A stretch of 29,231 bases of DNA, taken from contig JBFWQQ010000012.1 of assembly GCA_050249355.1 (NCBI GenBank), positions 1-29,231 on the forward strand, read 5' to 3'. This document shows positions 25,079-29,231 of the stretch, piece by piece. A program made the translations under genes and the position numbers. This DNA is from CAZAQK01 sp050249355 (GTDB taxonomy: Bacteria > Pseudomonadota > Alphaproteobacteria > Rickettsiales > SXRF01). The notes beneath the pieces are model-generated. The model worked only from the letters and a program-made list of their open reading frames with translations, did no database searches and was not told the DNA's origin. The stretch's first letter is position 1; each line of letters opens with the position of its first letter.

Positions 25079-25106
25079 ACTATAAATCGAACACCCCCCT
25101 TGTCAA
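25079..25106 (-). promoter_or_regulatory. kdp operon promoter
   Basis: On the minus strand a perfect -35 TTGACA (25101-25106) is followed by 16 bases, including a run of six G, and a -10 TATAGT (25079-25084; 5/6 of consensus). The start would be near 25072. Near-consensus boxes suggest appreciable basal activity. I see no clear KdpE site, but the upstream sequence is only about 80 bases long before the divergent gene. Confidence 0.6.
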
Positions 25107-25186
25107 TTCCTATCAAGTACACACAAGCGGCAACGTCATGAAATAACTACTGGTTTCTTGCATTACTTTTTATTACTGTGGCCCAG

Positions 25187-26452
25187 ATGTTCGGCAGATA
25201 TATCTGGATCATATACGGCCTGTGCCTTGTTTTGCTTGCCTTTGTTGCGGGAGTTGCCGCCACGCACTATAAGTTCAGTGCAGGCATACTCGTTCAGGAC
25301 GCGCTTAAAAGCGGCCAGCAGTGGTATACACTATACCGCGAAGATGTGGAATATACCCGACATGAAAAAACCCACGCCCCTGAACCGCTGATAGAGTGGA
25401 ATAAGAACAAGGCATTTTATGGATACACCCTGCTGACCACTCACAATGGCAACAGCGTGTGGCTGGTAAATATGATTGGCAAGACTATACATTCGTGGCA
25501 TGCATCCTTCTGGCGTATATGGCCAAATGCCGAACATTTACCTGTCAGGCCACGCAGCGCATTCGTTCATAAACTGCAGCTTTTTCCCAATGGGGATCTG
25601 CTGGTGCAATTCTCCAGCATAGGCATCACACCGTATGGCCTTGGCATCGCTAAACTGGATAAAGATTCGAATATCCTGTGGCGCTACACCGAATTCGCAC
25701 ATCATGATTTTCATGTGGATAAGGAAAACGGGCATATCTACGCCCTTACACAGGAAATGATACATAAAGCACCCCAAGGATATGAACAGCTTCCATTCCC
25801 CATGCTGGCAGATTACATCGTAACGCTTTCTCCTGATGGCCGGGAAATAAGACGCCTGTCTATCTTGAAAGCGTTTAAAAACTCGAGCTATTACCCCATG
25901 CTTCATTACTATAACGGCAAGGAAAAATGGGATCACCTGCACACAAACTCTGTTGAAAAACTCGAACCCGACATGGCTCAGCATTTTCCAATGTTCAAGA
26001 AGGGACAATTATTGGTTTCCGTACGTAACCCCAGTATTATAGCCGTAATAGACACCGAGAAAGAAGCCGTCGTCTGGGCAGCAAAAGGAATCTGGCTGCG
26101 CCAGCATGCGGCGCAATTCACAAGGGATGGAACTATTACGTTTCTGGACAATCAGGGCATGCGCACGGCAGACTCCATTTATAGTCGCATACTTGCCATC
26201 AACCCGGCAACACGGGATACAACAATTTTATACGCCCCCAGCAAAGAGCGTTTCTTTACCCGTTATATGGGGTCGCACCAGATGCTCGATAACGGTAATA
26301 TTTTTATAAATTCCGCTAATCAAAGCCGGTTGTTTGAAGTAAATAATAGCGGTGAAATCGTATGGCGATACCAACTTCCTGTAAAAACATCCAACCGTAT
26401 AACGGGTGCTGCACGCTATACGCGCGAGTATGTGGACTTTCTTAACCCATGA
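25187..26452 (+). CDS. Membrane-anchored arylsulfotransferase-like protein
   Basis: Encodes 421 residues. One N-terminal helix (about 6-24) acts as a membrane anchor, with the rest outside the cytoplasm. The body is a beta-propeller of the arylsulfotransferase (ASST) family, which in E. coli moves sulfuryl groups from phenolic sulfates without PAPS. Motifs matching the E. coli catalytic residues occur in order: HHDF near residue 172 (His252), WDHLHTNS near 250 (His356/Asn358), SVRNPSIIAVID near 280 (Arg374) and RQHAAQF near 306 (the sulfated His436). This mapping is from memory, without an alignment. No ribosome binding site is clear; a GTG at 25178 is an alternative start. It ends in a 4-base overlap with a paralogue. 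Confidence 0.8.
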   Translation: MFGRYIWIIYGLCLVLLAFVAGVAATHYKFSAGILVQDALKSGQQWYTLYREDVEYTRHEKTHAPEPLIEWNKNKAFYGYTLLTTHNGNSVWLVNMIGKTIHSWHASFWRIWPNAEHLPVRPRSAFVHKLQLFPNGDLLVQFSSIGITPYGLGIAKLDKDSNILWRYTEFAHHDFHVDKENGHIYALTQEMIHKAPQGYEQLPFPMLADYIVTLSPDGREIRRLSILKAFKNSSYYPMLHYYNGKEKWDHLHTNSVEKLEPDMAQHFPMFKKGQLLVSVRNPSIIAVIDTEKEAVVWAAKGIWLRQHAAQFTRDGTITFLDNQGMRTADSIYSRILAINPATRDTTILYAPSKERFFTRYMGSHQMLDNGNIFINSANQSRLFEVNNSGEIVWRYQLPVKTSNRITGAARYTREYVDFLNP

Positions 26453-27840
26453 TGCTGACCAGACTGCTTTTTATTTTATTCCTGTGTAGCGTCGCTGCAT
26501 TGCTGTTTGGCATCGGGGTGCTGGCGCAACATTATGGCCATCCGGCCGCACTATACGTAGACAGCGCACTTAAAGCGTACGACGCTGAGAAAGAACGCCT
26601 CCCGGAGCGGGCGATCGACCCCAAAGAAACCGACAGCATGATGACCGGAAAACGCGTAGAATGGAACAAACAGCTGGCGTATGACGGGCTGACTTTAATT
26701 ACTATCCGCTATTCCACAACCGCCTATTTGCTGGATATGGAAGGAAACATCCGCCACCGCTGGGATGTACCGTTCAAAAAGGCTTGGAAAAAACCCCGGC
26801 ATGTCAGCACGCTGGTATCGAATGAATGGATATATATTGAAAAGGCTGTGGCTTTTCCCAACGGCGATCTGCTCCTTGCGTATACTGCGGCCGGAGTAAC
26901 ACCTTACGGCTACGGCATGGTCAAAGTAGACAAGGATTCCAGAGTTATCTGGAAATATTCGGACAATACCCACCATGATTTTTCTATAGACCCGGCAACC
27001 GGGAATATCCTAGCGCTCACCCATCGCCTCATCAACAGCAACGAGCCGGGCTATCGCTGGTCTACCAACTACATGCTGGAAGATTTTGTGGTGCTGCTTT
27101 CACCCGCAGGAAAAGAACTGCAGCGCATATCGGTATTTGATGCGTTTTACGATTCGCCCTACCGGCTGCTCTTGCACGATTACCATAAGAATGTCATGGA
27201 GTGGGATCGCCTGCATACCAATCATGTGTCAATCATCACCGAAGAAATGGCAAGGCATTTCCCGATGTTCAAGGCAGGGCAATACCTGTTATCGCTGCGC
27301 AACATGGATGCGCTTGCAGTGCTTGACCCACAGAGTAAAAAAATCGTATGGGCATTCAATGGCCTGTGGCGTGCGCAACACTCCCCCCAACTGCTGGAAA
27401 ACGGCAACATCCTGCTGTTCGATAACAAAGGGCATGTGATAAAAGATCAGATATTCTCACGTGTGCTGGAGTTCAATCCCAAAACACTTGGCGTGGAATG
27501 GAGTTATATCGGCAGCAAGGAGCTGCCCTTCTATACTGATGCATTTGGCCGTGTACAGCGCCTTGATAACGGCAACACGCTGATTACAGAATCCATGACT
27601 GGCCGGGTATTCGAGATCACGCCCGCAGGAAAAACAGTATGGCAGTTCAAATTACCTATGGTACGCAGGAAACTCGATGATAAACACCCGCAGCCCTACC
27701 AGAAGGAAGATTGCATATATGTTAATACCGAGGAACCGTTAAGGTTTGACCCAAGCTTATCCGGTATCATAGTTAGCGCAACACGCTATAATGCCGATGC
27801 ATTACCATTCATTCACGAGAAACTTCACAAGAGGAAATAA
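26449..27840 (+). CDS. Second arylsulfotransferase-like protein (paralogue)
   Basis: Encodes 463 residues, similar along its length to the preceding protein: shared stretches include (I/V)EWNK, FPNGDLL, GxTPYGxG, KxDKDS, HHDF, LHTN and RHFPMFK(K/A)GQ. One N-terminal anchor helix (about 4-22) precedes an ASST-type propeller. Candidate catalytic motifs are HHDF near 175, WDRLHTNH near 253, LRNMDALAVLD near 283 and AQHSPQL near 309. It differs by a longer C-terminal tail (about 40 residues past the last propeller strand). The ATGA overlap and the similarity indicate tandem duplication with later divergence, perhaps for different acceptors. Confidence 0.8.
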   Translation: MMLTRLLFILFLCSVAALLFGIGVLAQHYGHPAALYVDSALKAYDAEKERLPERAIDPKETDSMMTGKRVEWNKQLAYDGLTLITIRYSTTAYLLDMEGNIRHRWDVPFKKAWKKPRHVSTLVSNEWIYIEKAVAFPNGDLLLAYTAAGVTPYGYGMVKVDKDSRVIWKYSDNTHHDFSIDPATGNILALTHRLINSNEPGYRWSTNYMLEDFVVLLSPAGKELQRISVFDAFYDSPYRLLLHDYHKNVMEWDRLHTNHVSIITEEMARHFPMFKAGQYLLSLRNMDALAVLDPQSKKIVWAFNGLWRAQHSPQLLENGNILLFDNKGHVIKDQIFSRVLEFNPKTLGVEWSYIGSKELPFYTDAFGRVQRLDNGNTLITESMTGRVFEITPAGKTVWQFKLPMVRRKLDDKHPQPYQKEDCIYVNTEEPLRFDPSLSGIIVSATRYNADALPFIHEKLHKRK

Positions 27841-27842
27841 CC

Positions 27843-28064
27843 ATGCGCATAGTTTTTTTTCTGATGCTCACACTCGCTTCCCCGGCTCTGGCCTACGTTG
27901 GTCCCGGCCCGGGCCTAACCATGATCAGCTCGTTCTTCACTCTGGTGGCTGGTATAATCGTTGCATTGTTCTTCGTGGTGTTTTACCCCGTCCGTCAATA
28001 CCTGAAACGCAAAAAACAAAAGGGCGCGGCATCCACAAACGATAACACTACGCCCGGTGCTTGA
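27843..28064 (+). CDS. Small membrane protein with YVGPGPG motif
   Basis: Encodes 73 residues: a signal-like helix ending ASPALA, then YVGPGPGLTMI, a second helix (about 27-47), then VFYPVRQYLKRKKQKG and a polar tail. The pattern of a cleavable signal, a Y(V)GPGxG motif, a helix and a basic tail recalls small uncharacterised proteins that I associate with envelope-biosynthesis clusters, but I cannot name a family. It sits 2 bases after the second arylsulfotransferase-like gene and overlaps the next by 8 bases. A role as an accessory subunit of the membrane sulfation machinery is only suggested by position. Confidence 0.7.
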   Translation: MRIVFFLMLTLASPALAYVGPGPGLTMISSFFTLVAGIIVALFFVVFYPVRQYLKRKKQKGAASTNDNTTPGA

Positions 28065-28800
28065 GCTGGTAACGTATATAGACAGCGGCATGGCATTCAT
28101 GCCGCCGCTGCTGCGTATTGCTGTTTGGGCTACGCTGACCGCAGTGTTCAGTATGTTCCTGTATAAGATCATATCGCCGCAGAAAAAGCTTGCAGGCATC
28201 AAAGAACAGCAAAAGGCGGCGCGCGCACAGCTGATGGCATACGATGGCGAGTTCGAGGGCCTTCTTGGGTTGATCATGAAAGACCTCGGCCTTGCCATGA
28301 AGATCATCGGGGTGGCGCTCGGCCCGGTGTTGCTATCCATAGTACCGGTACTGGCAATTATGTTCTGCCTGTACGTGATCTATGGCTACCGCCTGCCCGA
28401 ACCCGGCGCACCTACGCTTATCCAGATACAACCGGAAGAGGCACAGCCGGTCTGGTCTGGCCAGCCACAGCTTGAACCTACAGAACTGGGCTGGATACTG
28501 CACTGGCCCAAGGCTGATGCCCCGGTTACGATCACAGACACCCATGGCCAGCTGGTAGTATCCTTGCCACCGCCTGCCGCCATACCCGAAATCAGCAAAC
28601 CCAGTTGGCTGACGGCGCTTTTCCCTAACCCGGCAGGCGAAATTACAGAATCCTCAGCCATTGATGCCGTGCTGATGGACATGCCCACCCCCCATTACAC
28701 CGCATTCGGGCCAGACTGGATGCGTGGCTTTGCCTTCTGGTATTTTTCCATTCTTCTTGCCATATCATTATTCATCAAATTCCGCTTCAGGATCATCTGA
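28057..28800 (+). CDS. Three-helix membrane protein, EMC3/Oxa1-like layout
   Basis: Encodes 247 residues from a GTG; an ATG 11 codons in is an alternative. Helix 1 (about 17-37) is followed by a charged cytoplasmic segment (KIISPQKKLAGIKEQQKAAR) and an amphipathic Met/Leu-rich stretch (GLIMKDLGLAMKII). Helix 2 (84-110), a Pro-rich outer domain (111-222) and helix 3 (225-243, ending KFRFRII) follow. Helix, coiled-coil hairpin and helix with this spacing are reminiscent of the Oxa1/EMC3/DUF106 superfamily of insertases. This is a topology-level resemblance only. Overlaps of 8 bases with the previous gene and 1 base with the sulfotransferase gene place it firmly in the sulfation operon. Confidence 0.7.
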   Translation: MLELVTYIDSGMAFMPPLLRIAVWATLTAVFSMFLYKIISPQKKLAGIKEQQKAARAQLMAYDGEFEGLLGLIMKDLGLAMKIIGVALGPVLLSIVPVLAIMFCLYVIYGYRLPEPGAPTLIQIQPEEAQPVWSGQPQLEPTELGWILHWPKADAPVTITDTHGQLVVSLPPPAAIPEISKPSWLTALFPNPAGEITESSAIDAVLMDMPTPHYTAFGPDWMRGFAFWYFSILLAISLFIKFRFRII

Positions 28801-29231
28801 TGGCAAGCCCGGGCCACATCGAAGTTTCCTCGTCCACCCATATGCTCACCAGCCTGGCGACCGGCAACCCGGGCCTCTGGAAAAAACTCGGCAATCTGGA
28901 AAGCAGGATAGTATCAACAGAGATAGAACGCATCCCGATATCCGCCCCCATTTATGTGAGCGGGCTCGCCCGTAGCGGCAGCACCATCTTGCTCGAGATG
29001 CTGGCCGACCACCCGGACACATGCGCTCATACCTATGGTGATTTTCCGTTTCTGTTCACCCCGGTGTGGTGGAATATGGCTATGCGCCTGCGCCCCGGCA
29101 AATCCGACCGCATGCAGGAGCGTGCACATGGGGATGGTATCCAGATCAACCAAAGCAGCCCCGAAGCCATGGAGGAAATGCTGTGGATGGCATATTTCAG
29201 CTATCTTCACACCGCGCAGCAATCCGAGATA
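28800..29231 (+). CDS. Sulfotransferase (partial, runs off window)
   Basis: The first 144 codons of a gene that continues past the right edge. The segment YVSGLARSGSTILLEMLADH (residues 52-71) is the PAPS 5'-phosphosulfate-binding loop of the sulfotransferase superfamily (Sulfotransfer_3 type). The following THTYGDFPF-like region (residues 77-86) is where acceptor-binding residues lie. It would transfer sulfate from PAPS to a hydroxyl or amine in the cytoplasm. The PAPS 3'-phosphate site is not within the window, so the assignment relies on the P-loop. The ATG overlaps the previous stop by one base (TGATG). Confidence 0.8.
   Translation, partial: MASPGHIEVSSSTHMLTSLATGNPGLWKKLGNLESRIVSTEIERIPISAPIYVSGLARSGSTILLEMLADHPDTCAHTYGDFPFLFTPVWWNMAMRLRPGKSDRMQERAHGDGIQINQSSPEAMEEMLWMAYFSYLHTAQQSEI

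Noticed and set aside
25138..25186. A frameshifted start for the first ASST-like gene (ATG at 25138 followed two codons later by a stop)
   Set aside because: A one-base change would add a hydrophobic N-terminus, but the paralogue begins just before its anchor helix, as the ATG at 25187 does, so no frameshift is needed.
1..29231. CRISPR arrays, insertion sequences, rRNA and tRNA genes
   Set aside because: No regularly spaced repeats, transposase frames, terminal inverted repeats or RNA gene signatures were seen by eye anywhere in the window; a program scan could still find weak ones.

Overview
The window reads as a chromosomal segment of a Gram-negative alphaproteobacterium of roughly even base composition. 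The lineage call is an inference. It rests on lipoyl synthase being co-transcribed with a coenzyme Q-binding START-like protein, on a standalone rpoZ, on KdpFABC-D, and on an outer-membrane CopB. I cannot name a genus; a Micavibrio/Rhodospirillales-like lineage would fit.

Layout. (1) 12-422: a phage minor-tail-like gene at the left edge. (2) 436-5424, minus strand: a compact copper-resistance operon, csoR - Cu(I) P1B-ATPase - multicopper oxidase copA - outer-membrane copB. It is driven by one promoter whose spacer and -10 are covered by two tandem CsoR-like palindromes. (3) 5438-5903: an orphan VirB2/TrbC-like pilin gene and a possible gene remnant. With the phage gene on the other side, this suggests the copper operon sits in a mobile or island context. 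(4) 5900-6388: an ogt-type DNA alkyl-repair gene. Upstream of it, on the same strand, are a possible promoter, a hairpin and an intrinsic terminator, which could be an attenuator or a ~57-nt RNA. (5) 6557-14508, plus strand: a surface-polysaccharide cluster (low-molecular-weight tyrosine phosphatase, NAD(P)HX repair enzyme, O-antigen-ligase-like protein, GT4 glycosyltransferase, hexapeptide acyltransferase, NodB-type deacetylase, UDP-ManNAc dehydrogenase, and an unknown probably all-helical protein). (6) 14510-17210, minus strand: lipA, two small membrane proteins, a CoQ-binding protein and a third small membrane protein, mostly joined by stop/start overlaps. (7) 17331-17732: rpoZ. (8) 17739-25106, minus strand: kdpFABCD with a near-consensus promoter. 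It includes a 28-residue kdpF and an unannotated 30-residue membrane peptide whose ATG lies at the predicted transcription start. No kdpE follows kdpD. (9) 25187-29231, plus strand: two tandem membrane-anchored arylsulfotransferase-like beta-propellers, a 73-residue membrane peptide, a three-helix membrane protein with the layout of the EMC3/Oxa1 superfamily, and a sulfotransferase with a PAPS-type P-loop that runs off the window.

How the parts work together. Copper: CsoR senses Cu(I) and releases the promoter, the ATPase exports Cu(I), CopA oxidises it in the periplasm and CopB acts at the outer membrane. Surface glycan: genes 8544-14508 make, modify and ligate a polysaccharide likely containing ManNAcA. 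Potassium: KdpFABC imports K+ under KdpD control through a response regulator that must be encoded elsewhere. The region most likely to hold an undescribed system is 25187-29231. There a cytosolic-type sulfotransferase is encoded with two anchored arylsulfotransferase-like proteins that keep the family's catalytic motifs, plus two small membrane proteins of unknown role. This could be a two-compartment sulfation pathway for a surface lipid or glycan. That proposal is inference from gene content, not demonstrated.
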